NCBI GenBank assembly: GCA_905250115.1
Contig: CAJNOI010000071.1
Span: 186,001-250,000, forward strand
Source of the DNA: Adineta steineri
Lineage: Eukaryota; Rotifera; Eurotatoria; Adinetida; Adinetidae
Direction of reading: 5' to 3'
DNA length: 64,000 nucleotides
Shown here: piece after piece, positions 1 through 10,318 of the stretch
Position numbering within the stretch: the first letter of the stretch is position 1
How the letters are laid out: each line of letters opens with the position of its first letter
The notes under the pieces: generated by a model
Told to the model about the DNA's origin: nothing
The model's input: only the letters and a program-made list of their open reading frames with translations
The model's database searches: none
Position numbers and translations under genes: made by a program

Positions 1-882
1 ATATATGAATGAAAAAAATAATGATTCGATATTGGTATATTTCTTTTCTTCGTCGACCTTTCTTTGCCGAAATTTTGTCAAGTATAGAAAGAAAATACAC
101 ATCAAGTCATCGTATAACGCTACTTTACATCACACAAATAATGACAAAATAAAAAAATCGCTTGTCAAGGTTATTTTCAAAGAGAAAAAGTATCATATTT
201 AAGTTTGTTTGTTTTTTCTTTCATTTGTATTTATGTGTGTTTAATCGGTGTTTATCCAACGTTTTTGTCGGTGATGAGATGATATATTTTCAAAGGCATT
301 GAAGAAAAGAATATTATCAGGAGAGTATCATTCTTTCAATTCTTATTTGCAAGATATTACTAGTATTTTAATCTATTTTGAGTCAATCAGCAGCGACAAA
401 TTCAACTAACCATCATAGATTAGATCACACAGAAATAGAAAAACAAACTCTACGAAAGTCAAATGATGATATAAAGAATTTTAAGAATGAAAAGAAACTG
501 TTACATATCATCTTTCTGGTCTAAGTAGGTCTCAGTAAGATTAAGTCAATTCTAATAAGCATTCATGAGTGTGAGTGTAGAGCGATGAGAACTTACTAAG
601 AACCTACACCTTCATTGAAAAAAATATTACAAAAATCGTTTGAATTTTTATTTTTAATTAAAACCAAATCGATTTTCAACTTTTATTCAACCATCTTAAG
701 TATTACATCAGTTTTATCAGTGGAATTTTCTAACAATTAGTAATTGTTGCAACAAGAAAACTTCTTTTTCGATTTCTTTTATTAAGGAACAACGCTTCTT
801 ATTGTCATTGACCTATTAAATTTATATTCATAAAAGTAGACAATTAGATATTCATTTCTTCTAGAGATTTATATTCAACAAC
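1..882. other. Non-coding left flank
   Basis: AT-rich sequence with only short open frames of low-complexity composition; no gene is supported. It contains one degenerate TGTGGG-type foldback at 563-616. The stretch 841-882 resembles the leaders of the other B-box/NHL genes (ctagaaatttatattcaa just upstream of ATG), so it probably holds the 5' UTR of the next gene. Confidence 0.6.
563..616. repeat. Degenerate TGTGGG-type foldback
   Basis: Left arm tcatgagtgtgagtgtag and right arm cctacaccttcattga are imperfect inverted copies around a core of about 20 nt. It is a weak member of the foldback family that is clearest at 34308-34404. Confidence 0.45.
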
Positions 883-2925
883 ATGGCAATGACAAACAAT
901 AAAACACTATGTTTTATATGTAATGAAGAAAAAATAACATATGTTTGTGAAGGATGTTCAAAAGAATTTTGTTTAATGCATTTAACAGAACATCGTCAAA
1001 TGTTAAATAATGAATTACATCATATCGCCAGTGAATATAATGAATTTAAACAAACAATTAATGAACAAAAACAAAATCCACAAAATCATTCATTAATAGA
1101 ACAAATTAATCTATGGGAAATAGATTCAATTGAGAAAATTCAACAAAAAGCACAAGAGTGTAGAGAAAATGTCATCAAATCATGTATTAATGATATTGAA
1201 ATGAAATTTAAAGACTTAAATAAACAAATACAACAACTTCAGAAAGAAAATGAGTTTAATGAAATTAATTTAGAGTATTTAAGAAATCAATTAACAAAAA
1301 TTACAGAAGAATTAAATAATTCGTCAAATACGTCTATTCAACAGAGCTCACAACCGCTCATTAGTGATATTTCAATCATTTTATCAAAAAGTAAGTTTTC
1401 AAGAAATTATTTGAAGAAGAATAATTCTCATTTTCTATCAATTTATGTTAAAAAACTAAAATAAAAAGAAAAGTGATGACAAAGAGGATACAAAAATCGA
1501 GAATACTATTGATTTATTTGTTAACTAAATTAATAATACTACTATTCATAGAAATAGAAAATTCAATTTATCTCTATGTCAAAAGATTATCATAAAATAT
1601 GAAATAATATTAAATAATAAAAAAAATTCATTTAAAGATTCAAAAAATGTCGGATTTATAAAAACAAAATTGAATTATTTTCAAATTTTTATTTAACAAA
1701 AAATAAATCAACAAAATCTTTTTTCTCTTCAAAACTTCGATTCGAACAAAAATAAATTTCAAATTCATATTTCCTTTCAAAACGGGGTATTTTTATTTTC
1801 CAAATACAAAATTTAAAATATTTTATTTTTTTTTCTGCAGAATTGGTTTTTGCAAATTTTAACAGAAAATATCGAATAAAATTTGTGTTTTCTTCACACA
1901 TTTTATTCAAAATTTAACTTTAACAGAAAACAAACTCAAAGTTCCATTGAAAACCAATCTTTTCCTGTTTTTCTTCGATAAAAAAACAACATTTTCTTTT
2001 TTTCATCAAAATCTTTTGTTTCCATTATTTTCTAGAACCAACATGGAATAAATGGAGACAAAATGCTATCACTGTGGCTGGTGGAAATGGATATGGAGAG
2101 AAATTAAATCAACTCAGTAGCCCTACAGGAATCTTTGTCGATGAAAACAAAAATATTCTCATTGCTGATTATGATAATCATCGTATTGTTGAATGGAAAT
2201 ATAATGCAAAAGAAGGACAAACCATTGCAGGTGGGAGTGGCAGAGGAAATCGAATGAATCAATTGACTTCTCCAACAGATGTGATTATTGATCAACAAAA
2301 TCATTCCATCATCATTGCTGATTATGCGAACAGACGAGTGATTCAATGGTTGAATCAAAAGCAACAAATTCTCATCGATGATATTGACTGTCGTGGTTTA
2401 GCAATAGATAAACATAGATTTCTTTATGTTTTTGGTTGGAAGAAGAATGCAGTGAGACGATGGAAAATGGGAGAATATAACAATGAAGGAATTCTAGTGG
2501 CAGGTGGGAATGGAAAAGGAAATGAGCTCAATCAGCTTAATTCTCCAGGTTTTCTCTTTGTTGATGAAGAACAATCTGTTTATGTATCAGATAGATACAA
2601 CCATCGTGTGATGAAATGGCGAAAAGATTCAAAAGAAGGCACTATTGTGGCTGGAGGAAATAGTGTAGGAAGGAATCTTAATCAATTGTCTCATCCTCTA
2701 GGAGTAATTGTTGATGATTTGGGTCGAATCTATGTGGTAGATGCAGGGAATCATCGAGTAATGCGTTGGTGTGAAGGAAAAGAAGAAGGCGAAATTATTG
2801 TTGATGGAAATGGTGACGAAAATCGATTGAATGCTCCCGTGGCTTTATGTTTTGATGATGAAGGAAATCTCTATGTTGGTGATTGGGAAAATCATAGAAT
2901 TGAAAAATTTGAAATAATTTTGTAA
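883..2925 (+). CDS. B-box-like zinc finger / coiled coil / NHL propeller protein, copy 1
   Basis: Two exons, 883-1390 and 2036-2925 (donor gtaagt, acceptor tttctag), join in frame to give 465 aa. Exon 1 carries a B-box-like Cys/His cluster (C10, C13, C22, C25, C30, H33, H37, H46-47) followed by a helical, probably coiled-coil stretch to about residue 145. Exon 2 is a six-bladed NHL propeller with repeated [VI]AGGNG..NQL..P and [IV]AD..NHR[IV] blade motifs. The architecture resembles TRIM-NHL proteins but lacks a RING, so ubiquitin-ligase activity cannot be assumed; a cytosolic binding or scaffold role is inferred. Without splicing, exon 1 would run to a stop at 1464. The ATG at 883 is the position conserved in the paralogues at 5393 and 25499. 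The intron (1391-2035) is T-rich and partly homologous to the 3' part of the copy-3 intron. Confidence 0.85.
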
Positions 2926-5392
2926 ACGAAATTTTGACTTTGAAGAAAAGAAAAGAAATTTTGTTTTGAATAAATATCGAGAAACAAAAATAAAAGAAAA
3001 AGTGAAGTTTTATTATTGATAATCAGCGAGAAAATTCGAATCACTAAACGTAAAATTTTTTATCTTTTTTTATTTTTTATTCCATTTTACAGGAGAAAAG
3101 AAAAGAGAATATTTTTGTTTTTTCGATTTCATGAAATCTGAGAATTGTTCAAAATTGAAGAAAAAAAATGTTTTATAAAAACTTGATAATGAAAATCGAA
3201 TTGAAATGAATTTTATTGAACAAAACAAGTGTTGAAAAGATTTTTCTTGAATGAATTAATGGACATTGAATTAGAAAATAATTTGTCAAGATGAAATGAA
3301 TAAAAAGAAATTCGATTTGAAATTTCAAAATAAATCAACGAACATTTTTATTTAAATGAAAACAAAAAAAAGGAATTTTGAAAGAATAATGAACGAAAAT
3401 TTTGAAATGAGACAAAAATTAAATTTGATTTTTAATTTCAAAGATTTTTAATGAAATAAAAATATTTTCATCTGACTATTTCTAATACAACTTTCAAAGA
3501 GATTTCTTTTATTTTTCAGATAACTCAAAATAAATATTTTCTTTGTTTGATCTTTGAATAAAAAAAATTTGTAGAAATATTTTTAATAGATAAAAGAAAT
3601 TATTTTTTGTTAGTTTAGAATTACGTGAAATTGGTAGAGACTTAATCAAATAATTGACTTTGATGATGGAATCAATTGAAAAATGTATTTTTTGAATATT
3701 TCAAACTGGTTTGTCAAAAATACATGTGGGTACGAAAAAATATGTTTTGTTCTCAAAAAATAAATTTAAAATGTTTATTTGAATTGAGAGTTTTATGTTT
3801 GAAAAGATAATACATTTAAGAAAGTCAATCGGCATTGTTTTATTTGTATAGTTTTAATTAAAAAATGAATATATATAGAATATAGACGACCCATTATAAG
3901 AAAGAGTATTAACACGTCTACATATTATTTAAGAAAAGAAAAAATCAATAAAAATATATTTTTACTTTCAACAAGAACGAATTGAGTATCCAAATAACAA
4001 GTTATATTTACTATAGGAAACTTCTTATTAAAATCTCTTCTATATCTTTATAAATTTTCTATCGAAGTTCCTCAACATATTTTATTATAATTTCATAATT
4101 TATCGACGAAATCTGATTCATTTGCTTTCATATACGATCGATTCTTCTACTTATCTATTGACGATTCTTATTAATTTTATATATTAAATTGTTGAATTGG
4201 AATATACCACATTACTTATTCTCATACAATCTCTCATCGTATCAGTATTGATATCATTCGAACTTTATTTTAAATCATATATGAATAATAGTATTATTTC
4301 ACTAAATTCTTGCAAATAAATTTATTTGATTTATGTTTTTTAATTTAAACAATTAAATTGATTTATAGTAAATATTTATGGTTATTTTGATATTTATTCA
4401 TTACAAACATTGAATTTTCACATATATATATTTTCAAGTATATTTTATTATGCTGAATATGATGAGAAATGGTATTATTATGTAAAATGTTTTGTTTTGA
4501 TTATAAAATAGATCATTAATTTCAATCATCACAGATATTTAGTATCATCATTTTTCTAGAGCTTTTCATAGTGAATCTTTTGAGAAAGAAAAGATCAAAC
4601 TTCTATTATGTATCGATTAATTATGATTAAATTTGATCATATTTTACTTATTCATTTTGATATAGTTTTTCTTTTTCAAATCAAATATATAGTTAGAAGA
4701 ACCTAATCAATAAAAGAGGAATTCAAAGTGATATTACAGTTCTATCGAAGGTTGATAAAAAAGAGTATGCTTGAAAGCATAGTAAAAGCTCGTTGATTTA
4801 AAAAGAAAACGCAATTATTTATACGATGAGCACTGATTATTTCTTGGATTCTTTTCATCTCTGCAATGCAATATATCCTGAGGAGATAGCTACGTGATAT
4901 CATCTCTTCGTTCATAACTTAGAAATGACATATCTCGGGAGAAATCAACAGAACAGAAAAAATATAATACGGTCATATATAAAAAGAGAGAAAAATACCC
5001 ATATAATCATATGTACGATTGATATAGCGAACAAATATATCATTTGCTTGCTTACAAGTTTAGTAATTCAACTCTTTCAAGTACTTTCATTTTGGTAAGT
5101 TAGTCGCTTTTGAAATAATATAAAAAATGAGTAAAAAAGAATATTACATAATAACTACCTTGAGATTGAGAGTGATAATGATGATATCAGTATAAGACTG
5201 GATGGGAGATAAACACAACGATACAGTTGATTGAAGGAGAGATTAATATATCATTCATTTTGAGGGTAAAGTTATGAGTGTAAATCTATGTTTAATCTTC
5301 AACTTTGAAAACACATAATCTTTTACTACGGAACACTATTTTTCTTATCATTGAATTCTTTAATTTACATCTAGAAATTTATATTCAAAGAC
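2926..5392. other. Intergenic, 2.4 kb
   Basis: No gene is supported. The sequence is AT-rich. The segment from about 4940 to the next gene aligns by eye with 24980-25500, upstream of the fourth B-box/NHL copy, so it is part of a duplicated gene-plus-promoter block. Confidence 0.55.
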
Positions 5393-7165
5393 ATGGCAAT
5401 GACAAACAATAGAAGAAAATGTTTTATATGTAATAAAGATAAAATAACATATCCTTGTGAAGGATGTTTGAAAAACTTTTGTTTAATGGATTTAACAAAA
5501 CATCGTCAAATATTAAATGAAGAACTACATCATATTATTAATGATTATGATCAATTTAAACAAATATTTAATGAACAAAAACCGAGCTCGCATGATCTTT
5601 CTTTAATAGATCAAATTAATCAATGGAAAATAAACTCAATAAACCAAATTAAGCAAAAAGCAAAAGATTGCATAGAAACTGTCATTAAATGCTCACAAAC
5701 ATTTTTGAATGATATTGAAAAAAGATTTAATGATATAAATGAACAAATAAAACAATTTCAGAGAGAAAATGAATTTAATGAGATTAATTTAAACTATTTA
5801 AGAAATCAATTAAGGAAAATTACAGAGGAATTAAATAATCCGCCAAAGACTTCTATTGAACAAGATTGTCAAGCATTTACTAATGAAATTTCAATTATTG
5901 CATTAGAAAAAAGTAAGTTGGTTTTTGTTAATTATTCTAAAAAAATCTTATTTTGTAATGGTCACAATAAATTATCATTTGATTTCTTTATGATTTTTAT
6001 TGAATAGTTTGTTAGAAAATAAAGTCATCTTATAGAATCGATGTGATACTTACACAGTAGAAAAGAAATAAATGACATACCATATAAATGATTTTGTGAT
6101 TATTAGCAAATGTGATGTTTCATTTTTCTATTTATATTACATTAACATATATATTGAAATATATAAAGAATGAAAAAAAACAAATCAAACTTCATCAGTA
6201 AAAGTTTCATGAATTTGACATTAACTATTAGGACAACTCTGAATATATTTTATTTTCATTCTATTTTAGAACCAAAATTCAATAATTGGAATCAAAATGC
6301 CATCACTGTAGCTGGTGGAAATGGATATGGAGAGAATTTAAATCAACTTAATTGCCCTGTGGGAATCTTTATTGATAAAAAGAAAAATATTTTCATTGCT
6401 GACTGTTCAAATCATCGTATTGTTCAATGGAAATATAATACAACAGAAGGACAAATCATTGCAGGTGGAAATGGCAAAGGAAATCGAATGAATCAGTTGA
6501 ATTATCCAACAGATGTGATTGTTGATCGACAAAATCATTCGATCATCGTTGCCGATTGGCAAAACAGACGAGTAGTTCAATGGGTCAATCAAAATCAACA
6601 AATTCTCATTGACAATATTGACTGTGGTCGCTTGGCGATTGATAAATATGGATTTCTTTATGTTTCTGATTATAAGAAGAATGAAGTAAGACGATGGAAA
6701 ATTGAAGAATACAGTGAAGGAACTGTGGTTGCAGGTGGAAACGGAAAAGGCGATCAACTTAATCAACTTAATTTTCCTGCCTATATCTTTGTTGATGAAG
6801 ATCAATCTATTTATATATCTGATCAAAACAATAATCGTGTGGTAAAATGGAGAAAAGATGCAAAAAAAGGAACAATTGTGGCTGGAGGAAATGGTAAAGG
6901 AGAAAGATTGAACCAACTGTCTTCACCTCAAGGAGTCATTGTTGATCATTTTGGTCAAATCTATGTAGCAGATTTTTGTAATCATCGAATAGTGCGTTGG
7001 CGTGAAGGAAAAAAAGAAGGCGAAATTATTGTCGGTGGAAATGGTAAAGGAAATCAATCAAATCAGTTGAATGTTCCCATGGGTTTATCATTTGATAATG
7101 AAGGAAATCTTTATGCTGCTGATCGTGACAATCATCGAATTGAAAAATTTGAAATAATTATGTAA
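5393..7165 (+). CDS. B-box-like / coiled coil / NHL propeller protein, copy 2
   Basis: Exons 5393-5912 and 6270-7165 (donor gtaagt, acceptor ttttag) join in frame to 471 aa. The zinc cluster is C10, C13, C22, C25, C30, then D33 where copy 1 has His, then H37 and H46-47; Asp is tolerated at some B-box zinc positions. The second exon encodes six NHL blades whose cores are PVGIFID, PTDVIVD, GRLAIDK, PAYIFVD, PQGVIVD and PMGLSFD, ending IEKFEIIM. The intron is 357 nt, against 1060 nt in copy 3. A longer unspliced frame beginning at 6170 reads through the intron end and is not likely to be the true start. Function is unknown beyond the family: NHL propellers of TRIM-NHL proteins bind RNA or protein. 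Confidence 0.86.
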
Positions 7166-7721
7166 ATAAAATTTTGATTTTGTAGAAAGAAAAATAATTT
7201 TTTTGTCAAATAAAAAAATCGAGAAATAAAACTAAAAGAAAACGCATTTTTGTCATTATTTTTCGTCACTTGAAATGTTTTTAAGATTTCTTTTTCAAAT
7301 TAAATGTATTGTTGGAGAAAAAACACAAAAAAACATCAAATGTTATTCTTTTACAAAACAGTCACAAGAATTTATTCGTCCAAAAAGAAATTCAGTTTTT
7401 TGAATTAGTTTCATTTTTTCATCCTATTTTTGAAACGGTATCAAAAATAGGATGAAAAAATGAGAATAGAGAATACCGCAAGGCAACAATCTTGAGAATG
7501 GCAGTAAAATTGGATGAAAATGAATATGATGATATAGCTAGAGAACAAATAAACACAGTCACTTTGAGAGTATGGGTGTTAGTTTTTTCTTGTTATCTAC
7601 AACCTCAGGCTGAATGATGTTGATATTATCTATTTGTTTGAAAGACTGTTTAAAAGAATATATTAATGCACATTTACCATTTTCTATTCTGTTTATTTCA
7701 ACACTTTTTCAGTTCGACAAA
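7166..7721. other. Intergenic, with hairpin and weak foldback
   Basis: The stretch 7285-7375 is homologous to 24865-24955, downstream of the 7TM receptor gene. It contains the perfect hairpin at 7412-7462 and a weak foldback at 7563-7610 (tttgagagtatgggtgtta against tacaacctcaggc). The 3' end has a polypyrimidine tract and AG at 7711-7712, possibly the end of a 5'-UTR intron of the next gene. Confidence 0.5.
7412..7462. repeat. Perfect inverted repeat, 22-nt arms
   Basis: Arms 7412-7433 (cattttttcatcctattttt plus ga) and 7441-7462 are exact reverse complements around the 7-nt loop aacggta. It lies in the 3' flank of B-box/NHL copy 2. It could be a tiny foldback element or a structured 3' end; nothing decides between them. 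Confidence 0.8.
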
Positions 7722-8561
7722 ATGGCAGCAAATCATGCAACATCATCGTACTTTCTGGCTTTAAAAAACGAACCAAGATTAACTATGCAAATTAACACAA
7801 GTATAGCTGCGATGGCTGTTGATAATAACAACAGTACCCTGCTTTATTGTTCTGAAGATTGTTTGTTGTTAATTAATGAGCAAGGCAAGGAGATACTAAA
7901 TATAAAACGGAACTTTAAAGTCTCCGATATGTGTTTCTCATCCTTTTTAAATCAATTTTTAATTCTCTCATATAAACCTGAGTGTGCACTTTATTCGCTC
8001 GATCCCTCGACACACGAACTGAAACAAATAAAAAAATTCACTCGAATAATATGGAGTTGTACATGTTATGATAAAACACTTATTGTTTCGGAAGCTGATC
8101 AAGGTTCAAAAATTGAAGTTTACGATTTGAGCGCAGATCATTGGAATGTAGTTCAAATATTCACAGCACCATTATCTTGTGAAGTGGATGAACAGATTGA
8201 AAAGATTCGATTCAATAGTGATGGTAGTCGTCTTGGAGTTATTCTACGCAAAGGAAGTCAATCTAATTATTATCATTGGTTTGAATTACGTAATCCAAAT
8301 GATATGACTGTAGTTTCGACGACTACGGCTGACCTCGGTGATGATCAATGGTGCTGGCTTCTCCCGCTACCCAACCAACAGTTTTTGGCAACTCTATGGA
8401 GAAAGAAAAAACTCTTTTTGTTCGATTCACACGGGGTACTTCAAGAAACAACAGAATACGATACGAATGTGAAGTTTTTAAATTCAACAGCATTAATCAA
8501 TAGCAGCTGTCTGGCAGTACAAACATGGAAACCTGACGAACTACGTTTTTATAATTTATGA
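7722..8561 (+). CDS. WD40/beta-propeller-like cytosolic protein, hypothetical
   Basis: A 279-aa single-exon frame starting at ATG 7722 (MAANHATSSYF). The open frame extends upstream to 7614, but those 36 residues lie before a polypyrimidine-AG (7711-7712), which suggests a spliced 5' UTR, and their composition is poor, so 7722 is preferred. There is no signal peptide or membrane segment. The sequence shows repeating beta-strand units of 40-45 residues (AAMAVDNNNSTLLYCS, DMCFSSFLNQFLILSY, KIRFNSDGSRLGVILR) like WD40 or related propellers, without strict WD dipeptides. Specific function is not recognised. Confidence 0.7.
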   Translation: MAANHATSSYFLALKNEPRLTMQINTSIAAMAVDNNNSTLLYCSEDCLLLINEQGKEILNIKRNFKVSDMCFSSFLNQFLILSYKPECALYSLDPSTHELKQIKKFTRIIWSCTCYDKTLIVSEADQGSKIEVYDLSADHWNVVQIFTAPLSCEVDEQIEKIRFNSDGSRLGVILRKGSQSNYYHWFELRNPNDMTVVSTTTADLGDDQWCWLLPLPNQQFLATLWRKKKLFLFDSHGVLQETTEYDTNVKFLNSTALINSSCLAVQTWKPDELRFYNL

Positions 8562-8622
8562 TATAAACTCTGTTTGTAATTTGAGTGTCCGTATCCTCTA
8601 TAATAAACTAGGAGAGTCTATG

Positions 8623-8686
8623 CTCTGAGCGTGTGAGTATACATATAATTAATAAAACACCCGTAGCCACACCCACACCCTTTTTC
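8623..8686. repeat. TGTGGG-type foldback
   Basis: Left arm ctctgagcgtgtgagtat and right arm gccacacccacaccctttt flank an AT-rich core. It lies in the 3'-to-3' space between the propeller gene and the minus-strand Ctr gene. Confidence 0.6.
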
Positions 8687-8892
8687 ATTAAAGAACTGTT
8701 AGAAATTATCTGTTCAAAAAATTTACATGATTTATTTTAAATTTAAACATGCTTAGGTAATTTTCAATGCCAGTAAGAGTTTCGAAAAATAAACGAAAAT
8801 ATTTATTTGAATTATGAATTTAAAGTATTTTTTTATATTTTAATATAGACACAAAATACTGATTGTTATAATCGATTGTTTACTGAAATTTG

Positions 8893-9378
8893 TTACTCAG
8901 TTTGACAACACGGAGTAGAAAATGAATGATCATGAGATGAAGTGTTGATCAATGGTGTTGTTTCCGTTGTTAAAGAATTAATTTGAGTTCGGTTTCGAAT
9001 TCTAATAATACCAAAAATAAAATGTCCCAAAATTAAACCAAATATAAGAGCAATAAAAATACCAATATCATATGTCATAACTAATAACATTAAACAATAA
9101 GCAAATAACATATGAACTCCATATGATAACGATATACACAATTGTTGAACAAATATAGATGACCATACATTTGTTCTTTGTACTAATAGATGTCGACTAT
9201 ATATTATTATTTCATTGAATATTCCCATACAAAATACAATAATAATAAATAATGCATATTTAATTCGAGTATCAATATTCAGTCCTGGAAAAAGAAATAA
9301 AATACATTGTTGACTTCTTCCCATTGCAAATTGAAAACCATTTTGCATAGCCATACATTTGTCCATCATCATCATCAT
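8893..9378 (-). CDS. Ctr/SLC31-family copper transporter
   Basis: 161 aa encoded on one exon. Diagnostic features of the Ctr family are visible: a Met-rich N terminus (MMMMM, then MAM), three hydrophobic segments (about 41-60, 80-102 and 104-124), the copper-selectivity MxxxM motif in TM2 (M97, M101, in LMLLVMTYD) and a GxxxG packing motif in TM3 (G114, G118). Family members trimerise and carry Cu(I) across plasma or endosomal membranes. The C-terminal tail is short and ends CCQTE with a Cys pair, in keeping with the Cys/His copper-handoff tails of the family. The start is the first of a run of ATGs (cat repeats at 9364-9378); which Met is used is uncertain. A truncated duplicate sits at 14510-14745. 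Confidence 0.85.
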   Translation of the reverse strand: MMMMMDKCMAMQNGFQFAMGRSQQCILFLFPGLNIDTRIKYALFIIIVFCMGIFNEIIIYSRHLLVQRTNVWSSIFVQQLCISLSYGVHMLFAYCLMLLVMTYDIGIFIALIFGLILGHFIFGIIRIRNRTQINSLTTETTPLINTSSHDHSFSTPCCQTE

Positions 9379-9644
9379 GAATCTTAAATAGAATTATACA
9401 TAATACAATGTTTATGATTACATGATACTTTAGAAGAAATTCTAGTATGATGAAAAGATACTCATAATATTAATATATTAGAATAATTTCGATATGTCAA
9501 ATAAATCGATATTTATATATACAAATTGTGTTCTATTTTGATGTCGAGAACGTGCTTCAATGATTATAATAATATGTTCGTTTCGGATGAGTGCACTATC
9601 ATTCTTTTTCTTTTCTTATATGTCAAGAAAAGAACAGAATAAAA

Positions 9645-9874
9645 TCGATATAGAGAGAGATGTATATTTTCGTGTAGATTACTCATACAAAATCGATAGA
9701 CATATTGTTGTTCTTTTGAAAGCATATCATCTTGAATATGATAATATCCATACTGAATTCTCATTTTTAAACTCTCTTCACTATCGAATAAACACCATTC
9801 TATTTTGTTTTTTTAATTCAGATGTAAATAACAGTATATAATCATTAATATAGTTCATTATAGAATGGTCGGAT
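9645..9874. repeat. Duplicated segment, copy 1 (pairs with 15151-15378)
   Basis: About 230 nt from tcgataTAGAGAG to atcGGAT shared at high identity with 15151-15378. It is the far flank of the Ctr duplication. In both copies the homology stops exactly next to foldback-type sequence. Confidence 0.8.
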
Positions 9875-9877
9875 GCT

Positions 9878-9949
9878 CTTGAAGATAGGTGTGGGTATGA
9901 TTAATAGATACAATATTCTCAGTCACACTTATACCCACACCCTCGAGAT
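9878..9949. repeat. TGTGGG-type foldback
   Basis: Arms cttgaagataggtgtgggta and ttatacccacaccctcgaga; the core includes taatagatacaatattctc. It is inserted right after the end of the duplicated segment and is absent at the equivalent point near 15378. Confidence 0.75.
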
Positions 9950-10318
9950 GGATTAAAATGAACATGACGATACAGCTGAGTGGGTAAGAGATTAGTATAT
10001 GATCTATTTCGAAGATAACGATCTATATGTTTAATCTTTACCCACATCTAAATTTACATTAAAACATTCTTTCATCAAAAAAAAAATATCACTAGAGCTG
10101 TTTGAATTTTTATTTAAAATTAAAGGCACATCAATTTTATCAGTAACATTTTGTTGTACGACAAAGTTCTCTTTAGATTTCTTTTAGGAAGTAACTATGT
10201 GCACACGAGTGCACATAGCCACTTTCTTTTTTTATCATTTAGTTGTTAAATTTATATCTAAAAAAATAAATAAGAAAATATTCATTTCTTCTAGAAATTT
10301 ATATTCAAAGACGTGGCA

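Larger units (their letters stand above)
9379..10312. other. Intergenic, part of a duplicated block
   Basis: Contains the Ctr upstream region, the duplicated segment 9645-9874 and a foldback at 9878-9949. The stretch 9955-10060 resembles the leader blocks at 5215-5330 and 25250-25360. No gene is supported. Confidence 0.55.

Noticed and set aside
8..202. 65-codon frame at the left edge
   Set aside because: AT-rich, Lys/Phe/Ser-dominated, no domain and no conserved context.
2104..2367. Minus-strand open frame under the copy-1 propeller (also 6407-6916 and 11961-12680)
   Set aside because: Antisense shadows of the repetitive NHL exons; their sequences simply mirror the sense repeats and recur in every copy.
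9560..9841. Plus-strand 93-codon frame in the duplicated segment
   Set aside because: The second copy (15151-15378) does not keep the frame upstream, so it is not under coding constraint.
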